Positions 52,237 to 61,700 of a stretch of 64,000 bases of DNA are shown here, piece after piece. This DNA is from Streptomyces roseus (GTDB lineage Bacteria > Actinomycetota > Actinomycetes > Streptomycetales > Streptomycetaceae). Made by a program: the position numbers and the translations under genes. Numbering within the stretch: position 1 is the first letter of the stretch; every line of letters begins with the position of its first letter. Location of the stretch: NCBI RefSeq assembly GCF_001044425.1, contig NZ_LFML01000020.1:1-64000 (forward strand), read 5' to 3'. A model generated the notes under the pieces. It was not told where the DNA came from and did not search any database. It was given only the letters and a program-made list of their open reading frames with translations.

Positions 52237-55200
52237 GTGCCCCCCGAGCGGCCGCCCCGGCCCGACGACGCGCGCTGCCGCCGGGCGCCCCGTCCGGCCA
52301 CCGCGCCCCCCGGTCCGGCTCCCGTCCCCGCCGCCCTGCGCGACCTCGCCGGGCTGCTGCGCACCGCCGGGCTCGACCCCACCGCCGAGGAGCTCGCCGA
52401 CGCGCTGTGGCTGGCCGGGCGAATCGGCCCCGCCGACCCCGCCGGCCCCGAACGGGAGCGCCCCGCCCCGCCCCGGCGGACGCGGACCCCGGGCGGAGCG
52501 ACCGCGGCCGAGGAGGAGAGCGCGGGGCCCGAGCCCGATCCGCAGGACCCGGTCCGGCTCTACGCCTCCCGGGTCCTCGGGTCGGTCGCGGAGGAGGCGG
52601 CCGGGTTCCCGGGCGGCGCCGGGGTGCCCGTACGGGTCCCGGGCGCGGCCGCGCTGCCCCGGATCCTGGAGATCCAGCGGGCCCTGCGCGCCCTCCAGCG
52701 GCACCGGCCGCCGGGCCCGCCCACCCGCCTGGTCCTCGACGAGCCCGCCACCGCCGAGGCCAGTGCCCGCGCCCTCGGACTGGTCATCCCCGTGCTGCGG
52801 CCCGAGAGCCGGCGCGAGGCGACCGTACGGCTCGTCATGGACGCCTCCCCGTCGATGGCCGTCTGGCACGACATGTTCGAGGAACTGCGCTCCGTCTGCG
52901 AGCGGCTCGGCGCCTTCCGCGACGTACAGGTCCACTACCTGCACCGGCTCGGCGACGGCCGGGCGGCCGTCGGGCGCGGCACCGGCCCCGGCACCCGGCT
53001 GCGCTCCGGGGACCAGCTGCGCGACCCCACCGGGCGGGCGCTGACCATGGTCGTCTCCGACTGCGCCGGCCCGCTCTGGCGCGAGGGCGAGGCGCAGCGG
53101 CTGCTGCACCGCTGGGCCGAGTGCAGCCCCTGCGTCGTCGTCCAGCCGCTGCCGCAGCGGCTGTGGAGCCGCAGCTGGCTGCCGACCGAGCGGGGCGTGC
53201 TCACCCGCGCCGAGGGCGGCTCCGGGAAGCTGCGGTTCCGCCCCGACCGGCCGGTCCGCCAGGGGCGGCACACCGGCGGGCTCACCGTCCCCGTCCTGCC
53301 GCCCAGCGCCATCGCCCTCGGCTCCTGGGCCCGCCTCGTCGCCGGGCTCGGCACCGGGCCCGTCCCCGCCGAGGTGGGCCGCGTCCTCGCCGACCACCCG
53401 GCCGCGCCCCTGCCGCCCCCGCGCGCCGCGCGCCCGCCGCGCGAGCTGGTGCGCCGCTTCCGGGCCTCCGCCTCGCCGAGCGCCGTCCAGCTCGCCGTGT
53501 ACCTGTCGGCCGCACCCCTGACGCTGCCCGTGATGGCCCTCGTACAGCGCACGATGCTGCCCGACTCGGAGCCCTCGGACCTCGCGGAGGTGCTGCTCAG
53601 CGGGCTGCTGCGGCGGGGCCGGGCCGCGGGGCAGTGGTACGAGTTCGTGCCCGGCGTCCAGGACGTGCTGCTGGGGCCGCTCGGCCGGGACGAGGCCGCG
53701 CTGGTGCTCAAGCACTGCTCCGAGTACGTGCTCGCGCACTTCGGGCGGGGCGTACGGAACTTCCCCGCACTGGCCGTCTCCCAGCTCACCGGCGCCCCGG
53801 TGGCCGAGGAGGGCGGGGAGGAACGGGTCCCGGCCGGGCGGCTCCCGCAGGCCTTCGCCGAGGTCTCGGCCCGCGTCGTACGCCGCTACCTGCCCGGGCC
53901 GCCCACCGGGGACCCCGGCCTTCCCGAGCCCGCCGCGGCGCCGCCCGGACGGGCGTGGGCGCTCGGCACGGCACGTGAGCGGCTCGCCGCCCACGACCGC
54001 CAGGGGGGCGAGGGCGGCCCGCGCGGGCTGTACGAGGCCGTCGCCGTCCTGCGCCGGGCCGTCGCGACGCCCGCCGGACCGGGGGACGTTCCCGGCGAGG
54101 CGGAGTGCGAGCTGGCCACCGTCCTGCTGCGGCTGTGGGCGGGCCAGCGCGACCCCGAACTGCTGGCGGAGGCCGAGCGGGCGGTCGCCGGACTGGCCGC
54201 CCCGGCCGCCCGGGCCGTACTCGGCCGGATCCTGTACGAGCGGGCCCTGGCCGACGAGCCGGACCCGGACCTGCTGGCCGCCGCCGAACGGGAGTTCGCG
54301 GCCGTCGGCGGCGACCCCGACCCCGGGCTGGACCCGCGGCTGCGCCTGGACTGCCTGGTGCGGCGGGCGCAGACCCTGGTCCGCCTCGGCGAGCTCCGCG
54401 AGGACACGGGCGCGCTGCGCGAGGCCCGCTCCGCGCTGGAGGCGGTGACCGGAGCCCCCGCCTCCGACCCGGCGGTGCGGTCCGCCCTCGGCAGGGTCCT
54501 GCTCGCCCTGCTGCCCCGTACCCCCGACCCGGCGGAGCGCACGGCGCTGGCCGGGCAGGCCGCCGAGCACCTCGCGGCCGCCCTGGCCGCCGCCTTGGCG
54601 GCCGCGTCTTCGGCCGGCTCCGGCTCCGGTTCGGCCGGCTCCGGTTCGGCCGCCGCGCAGACCGCCTCGCAAGGCCCGGAGCCCCCGGGGGCGGCGGCCG
54701 CCCGCGTACGGGTGGAGCTGGCCACCGCCCTGCGGTACCTGCCGGGGCGGCTGGAGGAGGCGGCCGGACAGCTCGGCCTGGCCCTGGCCGAGGCCGCCGG
54801 CGACACGGAGCTGCGGCTGGCCGCCCTGGTGTGCCTGGCGCGGGTGCACCGCGCGCGCTCCGCCCGGGACGCGGAGCCCCGGGCGCTGGAGGACGCGGCC
54901 GAGGCGTACGGCCGGGCCCGCCGGCTGATCCCGCGCGACGCGCAGGCGTACGGGGAGCTGCTGCCCGAGTGGGGCGACGTACTGCTGGACCGGGCGCGGG
55001 CCGCGGACGGGCGGCGGTTCACCTCGGCGGCCGTACGGGTGCTGCGCGACAGCCGGGCGGCGGTCCCGCAGTCCGACCCGCGCTCGGCTCAGCGGCTGGT
55101 GCGGCTGGCGGAGGGGCTGCGGCTGCGGCACGCGTACGAGGGGGACGTCGTCGACCTGCGGGAGGCGGAGTACCTGCTGGAACTGGCCGTCCGGCAGAGC

Positions 55201-55551
55201 CGCAGCCCCCTGGAGCAGGCCCGGGCCTGGCGCGAGCACGGCGACGTCCAGCAGGAGATCCACGCCCACACCCGGGCGCCGGACCGGCTCGACCGGGCGG
55301 CCGACTCCTACCGGCGGGCGTGGCGCAGCGCGCTGGCCGCGGACCGGGAGGAACGGCGCGAGGTGGCGGTGGAACTGGCCGCCCGGGTGCAGGAGTTGAG
55401 GGGAGAGGTACTGGAACGGCTGGCGCGGCCCCGGGCGGCCCTGGACGCGTACCGCTCCGCGCTGGAGCTGTGGACCCGGCTGGGGGATCCGGCCGCCGGC
55501 CGGCGGGAGGCCCTGGGATCCCGGGTCCGCACCCTGGAGGCGGGTCTGTGA
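52237..55551 (+). CDS. SAV_2336-type vWA protein with TPR-like C-terminus
   Basis: 1104 aa. The N-terminal SAV_2336-type region (helix LRDLAGLLRTAGLDPTAEEL) leads into a vWA-like domain with the metal-site motif DASPS (202-206), then TMVVSDCAGPLW. A helical middle section (~390-560) follows, and a long Ala/Leu-rich repeat region (~570-1100) that looks like degenerate TPRs, broken by a Ser/Gly linker near 784-800. It should bind the MoxR ATPase and perhaps recruit substrate or peptide. GTG 52237. Confidence 0.82.
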   Translation: MPPERPPRPDDARCRRAPRPATAPPGPAPVPAALRDLAGLLRTAGLDPTAEELADALWLAGRIGPADPAGPERERPAPPRRTRTPGGATAAEEESAGPEPDPQDPVRLYASRVLGSVAEEAAGFPGGAGVPVRVPGAAALPRILEIQRALRALQRHRPPGPPTRLVLDEPATAEASARALGLVIPVLRPESRREATVRLVMDASPSMAVWHDMFEELRSVCERLGAFRDVQVHYLHRLGDGRAAVGRGTGPGTRLRSGDQLRDPTGRALTMVVSDCAGPLWREGEAQRLLHRWAECSPCVVVQPLPQRLWSRSWLPTERGVLTRAEGGSGKLRFRPDRPVRQGRHTGGLTVPVLPPSAIALGSWARLVAGLGTGPVPAEVGRVLADHPAAPLPPPRAARPPRELVRRFRASASPSAVQLAVYLSAAPLTLPVMALVQRTMLPDSEPSDLAEVLLSGLLRRGRAAGQWYEFVPGVQDVLLGPLGRDEAALVLKHCSEYVLAHFGRGVRNFPALAVSQLTGAPVAEEGGEERVPAGRLPQAFAEVSARVVRRYLPGPPTGDPGLPEPAAAPPGRAWALGTARERLAAHDRQGGEGGPRGLYEAVAVLRRAVATPAGPGDVPGEAECELATVLLRLWAGQRDPELLAEAERAVAGLAAPAARAVLGRILYERALADEPDPDLLAAAEREFAAVGGDPDPGLDPRLRLDCLVRRAQTLVRLGELREDTGALREARSALEAVTGAPASDPAVRSALGRVLLALLPRTPDPAERTALAGQAAEHLAAALAAALAAASSAGSGSGSAGSGSAAAQTASQGPEPPGAAAARVRVELATALRYLPGRLEEAAGQLGLALAEAAGDTELRLAALVCLARVHRARSARDAEPRALEDAAEAYGRARRLIPRDAQAYGELLPEWGDVLLDRARAADGRRFTSAAVRVLRDSRAAVPQSDPRSAQRLVRLAEGLRLRHAYEGDVVDLREAEYLLELAVRQSRSPLEQARAWREHGDVQQEIHAHTRAPDRLDRAADSYRRAWRSALAADREERREVAVELAARVQELRGEVLERLARPRAALDAYRSALELWTRLGDPAAGRREALGSRVRTLEAGL

Positions 55552-55611
55552 CCCCGGCCGCCGGGTAAGGGAGCATCGGACATCGCGACTCAACGGGGGG
55601 ACGGGCAGCCC

Positions 55612-55806
55612 ATGGCGACTCGGCAGCAGGAAGCGGAAACGGCGGCCTCGGCCTGCCCGGGGCGGTTGCCGGACCTCTCGGGGTTCGATCTGGCCGCACT
55701 GCGCGGGATCGACCACCCCGTGCTGGCCCCGGTCATCGAGGGCATGGTGCAACGGGTCACGCACCCCGCCGAGATCCTCAACGCCTTCGACTCCGGGGTG
55801 GCCTGA
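55612..55806 (+). CDS. fxsA: FxSxx-COOH cyclophane RiPP precursor
   Basis: 64 aa. Leader with LPDLSGFDLAALRGIDHPVL and VIEGMVQRVTHPAEILNAF, ending in the core FDSGVA. The family is defined by Phe-x-Ser near the C-terminus; FxsB enzymes crosslink the Phe ring to the Ser carbon to make a cyclophane. Here three residues follow the Ser (GVA), one more than the family name implies. It is followed by its radical SAM maturase after 177 bp. Confidence 0.9.
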   Translation: MATRQQEAETAASACPGRLPDLSGFDLAALRGIDHPVLAPVIEGMVQRVTHPAEILNAFDSGVA

Positions 55807-55983
55807 GGGTGCGGGGGCGGGGGGCGGCGGCGGGCGGCGGACAGCGGCTCCGGCGGGCGCCGGCCCCTCACGCACCGCAGTCCCAAGGCCACGCAGCGCA
55901 CCCACAGTTGACCCGTTTCCGCCGTTAGCCGGTGCCGTCCGCCGGGCAGGGATGGACCGTCCGCGGCGCGGGAGGTGCAGGCG

Positions 55984-57429
55984 ATGAGGCAGACCGACAC
56001 GAGCGACACCGTGCTGCCCTCCTTACGGAACCACCTGGTCCACGCCCCGTGGCCGTACGCCCGGCTCGATGTGGCCGCGCTCCGCGCGGCGGGCCACCGG
56101 CCGCACCCGGTAAGGCAGTTCGTGCTCAAGACCCGCAGCCGCTGCAACCTCGCCTGCACCTACTGCTACGTGTACGAGATGGCCGACCAGGGCTGGCGCG
56201 CCCAGCCCGCCGCCATGTCCCCGGCCACCACCGCCCGCGCCGCCGACCGCATCGCCGAGCACGCCGCCGCCCACGACCTGACCCGTGTCGACCTGGTCCT
56301 GCACGGCGGCGAACCCCTGCTCACCGCCCCCGCCGAACTGGCCGCGCCCGTCGACGCGGTACGGGCGGCCCTCGCCCGGACCTCGCCGCGGACCCGGGTC
56401 ACCGCCACCGTCCAGACCAACGGCACCCTGCTCACGCGCGGCCGGCTCGGCGCGCTCGCCGCCGCCGGGATCCGGGTCGGCGTGAGCCTCGACGGCGGGC
56501 TGCCCGCACACAACGCGCGCCGGGTGGACCGCGGTGGCCGCCCGGGGTTCGGGGCCGCCGCGCGGGGGCTGCGCCTGCTCGCCCGGCACCCCGAGAGCTA
56601 CGCCGGGGTGCTCTGCGTCGTCGACCTGGCCCAGGACCCGGTGGAGACGTACGAGTCCCTGCTCGACTTCGCCCCGCCGGTGATCGGCCTGCTGCTCCCC
56701 CTGGCCAACTGGAACACCCCGCCGCCCGGCCACCGGCCGCCCCGCACCCCGTACGCCGACTGGCTCGTCGCCGTCTTCGAACGCTGGTGGCACGACGCGG
56801 CGCTGCGGACCCGGATCCGGATCTTCGAGGAGATCATCGCCCTGCTGCTCGGACTGCCCGCCGCCACCGAGACCCTCGGCCTCGCCCCCGCCGCCACCGC
56901 CGTGATCGAGACCGACGGGGGCATCGAGCAGGCCGACTCGCTCAAATCCGCCTACGAGGGCGCCGCCGCCACCGGGATGACGGTGGAGAGCCACGGTTTC
57001 GACGCCTTCCTCGACCACCCCGGGCTCGCCGCCCGCCAGCTGGGGCGGGAGGCGCTGGCCGAAGGGTGCCGGGCCTGTGAGCTCGTCGAGGTCTGCGGCG
57101 GCGGCCACTACCCGCACCGCTACCGCGCCGCCGAGGGCTTCCGGCAGCCCTCCGTGTACTGCGCCGACCTCCAGGTCCTCATCCGCCACATCGCGGCCGC
57201 CCTGAGGCGGGCCGCGGAGCGACCGGCGACGGACCGGCGGGCAGCGGAGCAACCGGCAACGGACCGGCAGGCCGCGGAGCAGCCGGCAACGGACCGGCGG
57301 GCCGCGGAGCGACCGGCGACGGACCGGCGGGCCGCGGAGCAACAGGCCGTAGACCGGCGGGCCGCGGACCGGCGGGCCGCGGGCCCGGCCGGGCCGGGCC
57401 GGGCGCCGTTACGGGCGGCGGCCTCATGA
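55984..57429 (+). CDS. fxsB: Radical SAM/SPASM cyclophane synthase FxsB
   Basis: 481 aa. The radical SAM cluster motif is Cys54, Cys58, Cys61 (CNLACTYC). The SPASM region has Cys362, 365, 371 and 393 (CRACELVEVCGGGH, VYCADL). Family features EMADQGWR and LHGGEPLL are present. A low-complexity tail made of five 10-residue repeats (410-459) plus a degenerate end follows the catalytic part. It would install the Phe-Ser crosslink in FxsA. ATG 55984 follows GGAGGTG; ATGA overlap with the next gene. Confidence 0.92.
   Translation: MRQTDTSDTVLPSLRNHLVHAPWPYARLDVAALRAAGHRPHPVRQFVLKTRSRCNLACTYCYVYEMADQGWRAQPAAMSPATTARAADRIAEHAAAHDLTRVDLVLHGGEPLLTAPAELAAPVDAVRAALARTSPRTRVTATVQTNGTLLTRGRLGALAAAGIRVGVSLDGGLPAHNARRVDRGGRPGFGAAARGLRLLARHPESYAGVLCVVDLAQDPVETYESLLDFAPPVIGLLLPLANWNTPPPGHRPPRTPYADWLVAVFERWWHDAALRTRIRIFEEIIALLLGLPAATETLGLAPAATAVIETDGGIEQADSLKSAYEGAAATGMTVESHGFDAFLDHPGLAARQLGREALAEGCRACELVEVCGGGHYPHRYRAAEGFRQPSVYCADLQVLIRHIAAALRRAAERPATDRRAAEQPATDRQAAEQPATDRRAAERPATDRRAAEQQAVDRRAADRRAAGPAGPGRAPLRAAAS
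57211..57360 (+). repeat. Five 30-bp tandem repeats inside fxsB
   Basis: Consensus GCCGCGGAGCRACCGGCRAC then GGACCGGCGG, five in-frame copies encoding AAE(R/Q)(P/Q)A(T/V)DR(R/Q), then a shortened copy to about 57375. Copies differ by a few bases; they code the C-terminal tail of FxsB. Confidence 0.93.
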
Positions 57430-58682
57430 CCGACTCCCTGACCGGCTTCACCGTCACCTCCGCCACCCTGGGCGCCCTCGCCTCCACCGAGCCCTGCGCC
57501 GAGGCCACCCGCCTGGTCCGCGACATCCGCCGCTCCAAGCGGCTCGTCCTGCTGCGCGGGGTCCTCGACGCCGCCCCCGGCGGCCGGGCCGGGGAGGCCG
57601 CCGACCACTGGGCCCTGCTGGAGGAGGCCGAACGGCACGACCCCGAGGCCGTCCGGGACGTACTGCACTACCCGGCCACCGGGGTCTGGGCCGAGGAGAC
57701 CCTGCGCCGGCTGCACGCCCCGTACGGGCCGCCCGCCGACCTCGGCCACCTCGGGGCCCTCGCCGTCGCCGCGGCCCTGCGCTCCGGGATCACCTTCAAG
57801 GCGACGCTGCGGCCGGTCAACGGCCGCCTCGTCCTGCCCACCCTCGGACTGCTGCGCCCCGCCCGGCCCGGCCCGCTCGCCCTCACCGAGGGCTGCTGGG
57901 ACCCCGACGACCCCGCCGCCCTCCTCCTGCACGCCCTGCCCGGCGGCCGGACCGCCCTCGACGACCTCGACCCGTACCGGGCCCCCGGACCCGCCCACCC
58001 CGGGCCCGTCCGCCCCGCCCGCCGGCTCACCCCCAAGGGCCACAAGCGCTGGGACACCCAGTGGGCCGGGGCGCTCACCCTGCTCGACCGCTACGACACC
58101 GCCCGCGCCGAGGAGATCGGCCTGCTGCTGCGCTCCGTGGTCCCGCTGGGCGGCGGCTCCCGCTCCAGCGGCGCCACCCTGCCCGCGGCCGCCGGGTCGG
58201 TGCTGGCCCGTACGCAGGCCCCGCCCGCCCTGGCCGCCACCCTCGTCCACGAGGTCCAGCACGGCAAGCTCACCGCCCTCGCCGACGTCCTGACCCTGCA
58301 CACCGCCGACCGCACCCCCCGGCACTGGGCCCCCTGGCGCGGCGATCCCCGCCCGCTGGACGGGCTCCTGCACGGCGCGTACGCCCACCTGGCCCTGGCC
58401 GGGTACTGGCAGCGCGCCGCCCTCTACGGCGCGCGCGGCGCCTGGGCCCAGCACGCCCGGATCCGCGCCCAGGTCGCAGCCGTCCTCCCCGCACTGCACC
58501 GGCATCCGCGACTGACGACGGCGGGACGGGAGTTCACGGCCGCCATGGCCGTCGCCGAGCGGTCCATGGACGATCTGCCGCCGCCCGGCGACCAGCACGC
58601 CGTCGCCCGCCGCGCCGTCGACCGCGAGCGCCGCGCCTGGTGCGCCCGGCACCCCGAACTCGCCCCGTTCGCGGAGGGCTGA
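57426..58682 (+). CDS. HEXXH peptide-modification protein (peptide beta-hydroxylase family)
   Basis: 418 aa with HEVQH at residues 275-279 inside TLVHEVQHGKLTALADV. This is the HEXXH domain regularly found with FxsB; members of the family have been assigned as alpha-ketoglutarate-dependent peptide beta-hydroxylases. The intact motif suggests an active enzyme, so the FxsA product may carry hydroxylation as well as the cyclophane. In some genomes the domain is fused to FxsB; here it is a separate protein coupled by ATGA. Confidence 0.85.
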   Translation: MTDSLTGFTVTSATLGALASTEPCAEATRLVRDIRRSKRLVLLRGVLDAAPGGRAGEAADHWALLEEAERHDPEAVRDVLHYPATGVWAEETLRRLHAPYGPPADLGHLGALAVAAALRSGITFKATLRPVNGRLVLPTLGLLRPARPGPLALTEGCWDPDDPAALLLHALPGGRTALDDLDPYRAPGPAHPGPVRPARRLTPKGHKRWDTQWAGALTLLDRYDTARAEEIGLLLRSVVPLGGGSRSSGATLPAAAGSVLARTQAPPALAATLVHEVQHGKLTALADVLTLHTADRTPRHWAPWRGDPRPLDGLLHGAYAHLALAGYWQRAALYGARGAWAQHARIRAQVAAVLPALHRHPRLTTAGREFTAAMAVAERSMDDLPPPGDQHAVARRAVDRERRAWCARHPELAPFAEG

Positions 58683-58745
58683 CGCACCGTCCGCTGCGGT
58701 ACCTTTCAAGCCCGTCCACCGCCCGGATGCCAGGGAGACGGCCGC

Positions 58746-61700
58746 ATGACCACCGGACTTCGGCAGGACCGAGACCGCGACGCAGCCGCGCAGCCGCAGC
58801 GCTTCGTCATCAGCTTCGCCGGATTCAACCGGCCCTGGGCCGTGTGGATCGCCCACCGCCTGGAGGAACACGGCCACCGGGTCGCCCTCGCGCGCTGGGA
58901 CCCGCAGTCCGCCCCCGGCCTGGCCCCCGCCCTCGACGACCTGGCCCGCAGCGGCAGCCGGGTCCTGCTCATCCTCAGCGAGCGCTACTTCTCCGCCGCA
59001 GCCCATACCGACGAGGAGTGGAACACCGCCCTGCGCACGGTCACCGACGCCCACCCCGACCGGTTCGCGGCCGTATGCCTCACCGACGCGCCGCTGCCCA
59101 GCGCCGTGGCCGTACTGGAGAAGACCGACCTGTGGGGCCTGGACGCGTACGAGGCCGAGTACCGGGTGCTGCGCCGGCTCGAACTGCCCACCGACCGGGT
59201 CGGCGCCGAGACCGGCCGCCGCGGCCCCCGCTTCCCCAACGACCCGCCCGAGATCTGGGGCCGCGTCCCGCGCCGCAACCCCCGCTTCACCGGCCGCAAC
59301 GACGTCATCGGCCGGCTGCGCACCGCCCTCTGCGACGCCCCGCCCGGCGCCTCGACCGTCACCCTGCTCGGGCTGTCCGGGGTGGGCAAGACGCAGGTCG
59401 CCACCGAGTACGCGTACCGCTTCGCCTCCGAGTACGACGTGGTGTGGTGGGTCCCCGCCGAGGACCGGCCCACCCTGCGCGAGCGGCTCGCCGACCTCGC
59501 GACGGCGATGGGCCTGCCGCGCGGCGCCGGCAGCTACGGCGAGCAGATCCGGGCCGTCCTGGAGGCGCTGCGCCGCGGATCCCCGTACAGCCGCTGGCTG
59601 GTGGTCTTCGACGGCTGCGACAACCCCGACGACCTCATCGACCTGCTGCCCTCGGGGGCGGGCGACGTGATCATCACCTCCCGCAACCGCGAATGGGCCT
59701 CCCGGCACACCAGCCTCCTCGAAGTCCCGCTGTACGCGCGCCCCGAGTCGATCACCTTCATCCGCCGCCGGGCCCACCGGCTCACCGGCGAGGAGGCCGA
59801 CCAGCTCGCCGAGGCCCTGGAGGACTACCCGCTCGCCCTCGACCAGACCGCCGGCTGGCTCGCCGACTCCCCGCTGACGGTCGGCGACTACCTGGCGCTG
59901 CTCCAGCGCAGACTGGACTCCCGGGAGGCCGTCACCGTCTCCGACGACTACCCGCTGCCCTTCCCCACCGCCCTCGCGATACTGCTGAACAACGTCCGCG
60001 AGAACTTCCCCGACGCGCTCTCCCTGCTGCGGCTGTTCGTGTTCTTCGCGCCCGGGCCGGTGCCGCTGCGGCTGCTGCGCGAGTTCCCCGCCGACGACGT
60101 GCCCGAACAGCTCGCCGGGCTGATCAACGACCAGATCCGGTGGAACGCCGCCCTCAACAAGCTGGTGCAGTTCTCCGTCGTCCGCCTCGAATACTCCGAC
60201 CTGTCGGTGGAGGAGGGCGGCGGGCTGGAGACCGTGCAGCTGCACCGCATGGTGCACGGGATCGTCCGCGAGAACCTCGCCGAGGAGGAGGCCGAGCCGC
60301 TCTCGCGCGCCGTACGGCAGGTCCTCGCCGCCGCCGACCCGGGCCGCCCCACCGACTCCCGGCTGTGGCCCCGCTACGCCGAGCTGATCCCGCACCTGGA
60401 GAGTTCCGGCGTACTGACCAGCAGCAACCCGCGGATCCAGACCTTCCTGCTGCACTGCCTGCGCTACCTGATCCTCGCCGGGGAGTACCGCACCTGCCTG
60501 CGGCTCGCCGAACGCACCGACGCCGTGTGGCGCGCGATGCTCGGCGACGACCACGACCAGGTCCGCGAGCTGAGCTACCACTACGGCGGCGCCCTGCGGA
60601 TGCTCGGGCACTTCAAGCGCGCCGAGACCCTCGCCAAATCGGTCGCCGACCGGCTGCTGGCCGAGCGGGGTGACCGGGACCTGGAGACCCTGCGCGCCAC
60701 CAGCACGTACGCCGGGGTGCTGCTCAGCACCGCCAAGTTCGACCAGGCCCGCGAGCTGCTGGAGCACGCCTTCGCCCGCTACCGCGAACTGCTCGGCGAG
60801 GACGACTCCACCACCCTCAACGCCGAGAACAACGTGGCCGTCGCCCTGCGGCTGCTGGGCCGCTACCAGGAGGCGTACGAAACCGACCTCGACACCCTGC
60901 GCCGGCGCGAGCGGGTGCTGCGCGTACGGCACATCGCGACGCTCTCCTCCGGGATCGGCTGCGCCATGGGACTGCGCCTGATGGGCCGCTACCGCGAGGC
61001 CCTCGCCCGTCAGGAACAGGGGCTCAAGCTCAACACCCAGGTCCTGGGCCTCAACCACCCCCAGACGCTGCGCGCCGAACACAACCTCGGCATGTGCCTG
61101 CGCCGCTCCGGCGACATCCCGGGCGCCGGGGCCCGGCTGCGCAGCGTCCTGGAACGCTCCACCCGGGTCTTCGGCGCCGAGTTCCCCTGGACCCTGATGG
61201 TCGCCTCGGACTACGCCACGTACCTGCGGGAGTACGGGGACATCGGCGAGGCCCGCCGGATCTCGGAGGAGGTCGTCCGCGGCTACCAGACGCAGCTGGG
61301 CCTCGCCCACCCGTACAGCATCGGCACGGTCGGCAACCTCGGCCTGGTCCTGCGCGCCCAGGGCGAACGGGCCGAGGCCCTCAACCTGTCGGAGCAGGCC
61401 CTGGTCGGCATGCGGGGCGCGGTCGGGGACCGCCACCCGTGGACGCTGGGCTGCGCCCTGAACGCGACGGGCCACCGCAACATCACGGGGCACTTCGAGG
61501 ACGCGGTGTCCCTGAGCCGCGACACCCTCCGGGGCTGCGAACAGGTCCTGGGCCCGGACCACCCGATGACCCTGAGCGCGCAGATCGCCTTGGCGGCGGA
61601 CCTCCGCTCGGTCCGCGAGGACGCGGAGGCGGGCAAGCACGAGGAGGCGGGCCTGAAGGCCCTGACCCGCACCCTGGGCCCCCAACACGTCCACACGGTC

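Noticed and set aside
50899..55905. 1668-aa open frame on the minus strand across the MoxR and vWA genes
   Set aside because: Antisense shadow of strong GC3 coding: Gly/Arg/Gln-rich, no domain, no start signal, and the plus-strand genes have clear motifs.
57211..57375. CRISPR-like array
   Set aside because: The 30-bp units are head-to-tail without spacers and stay in the fxsB reading frame.
57120..61694. 1524-aa open frame on the minus strand across fxsB, HEXXH and STAND genes
   Set aside because: Low-complexity Gly/Gln/Val-rich translation without any recognisable fold; the plus strand explains the region fully.
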